Positions 63,978 to 64,000 of a stretch of DNA of 64,000 nt are shown here, one piece after another. Within the stretch, counting starts at the first letter, position 1; every line of letters begins with the position of its first letter. Under the pieces are notes generated by a model. It was not told where the DNA came from and did no database searches. It was given only the letters and a program-made list of their open reading frames with translations. The position numbers were made by a program, and so were the translations under genes. Source of the DNA: Zygaena filipendulae (Eukaryota > Arthropoda > Insecta > Lepidoptera > Zygaenidae); NCBI GenBank assembly GCA_907165275.2, contig OU015663.1, forward strand, positions 6,026,501 through 6,090,500, in the 5' to 3' direction.

Positions 63978-64000
63978 GTCAGCATGTAGACAGTATTCAA

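Noticed and set aside
1..64000. CRISPR-like arrays, integrated viral genes or toxin genes
   Set aside because: None were seen. The regular repeats present are a short minisatellite, microsatellites and tandem duplications, and the reverse transcriptases belong to non-LTR elements rather than retroviruses.

Overview
The window is nuclear DNA from an insect, almost certainly a moth or butterfly. The genes are split by GT-AG introns. The DNA is AT-rich, carries many 'taggtacctacc'-type runs, and is crowded with typical lepidopteran mobile elements: short repeats ending in CTAG behind a small GC-rich hairpin, tRNA-derived SINEs, hairpin MITEs and non-LTR retrotransposons. No bacterial-type operons, CRISPR arrays or clear rRNA/tRNA genes are visible.

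Three flavin-dependent monooxygenase (FMO) paralogues fill the left three quarters. FMO-A (+, 3837-7990, 7 exons) is convergent with FMO-B (-, 14924-8697, 8 exons). FMO-C (-, 47547-20001, 8 exons) lies behind FMO-B in the same orientation. All three reading frames are intact across every splice junction I assembled, and exon sizes and intron phases match almost exactly, so this is an old tandem gene family. FMO-B and FMO-C each have a small, separate first exon encoding a signal peptide, as in the secreted senecionine N-oxygenase-type FMOs of Lepidoptera. I found no such exon for FMO-A. FMO-C is stretched to 27.5 kb by transposons in its introns, including a roughly 10 kb first intron.

From 51928 to beyond the right edge runs a Ski2 (SKIV2L, fly twister) DEVH-box RNA helicase on the + strand: 18 exons and 1005 codons are visible, and the C-terminus lies outside the window. 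Its second intron uses a GC-AG splice site. FMO-C and Ski2 are head to head, 4.4 kb apart.

The mobile DNA includes: an R4/Dong-type LINE tail sitting in TAA repeats (17.55-18.58 kb); a terminal-inverted-repeat element holding a jockey-type reverse-transcriptase fragment (21.1-22.4 kb); a CR1/jockey-group LINE tail (27.7-28.9 kb, minus); an R1-clade LINE inserted in a MITE with an 8-bp target duplication (33.6-36.2 kb); a decayed pogo/Tigger-like transposon with perfect 26-bp TIRs and TA target sites (44.8-46.7 kb); several pairs of hairpin MITEs; and many CTAG-ended repeats that fit non-autonomous Helitrons.

The FMOs would oxygenate nitrogen or sulphur in plant toxins or other substrates, two of them probably outside the cell. 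Ski2 is a housekeeping RNA-decay helicase with no evident functional link to them. I see no clear multi-gene system of a new kind. The most unusual points are the hidden signal-peptide exons, the TIR element with the captured reverse transcriptase, the pogo-like element with many GTGGACGC motifs, and a duplicated splice acceptor in Ski2.
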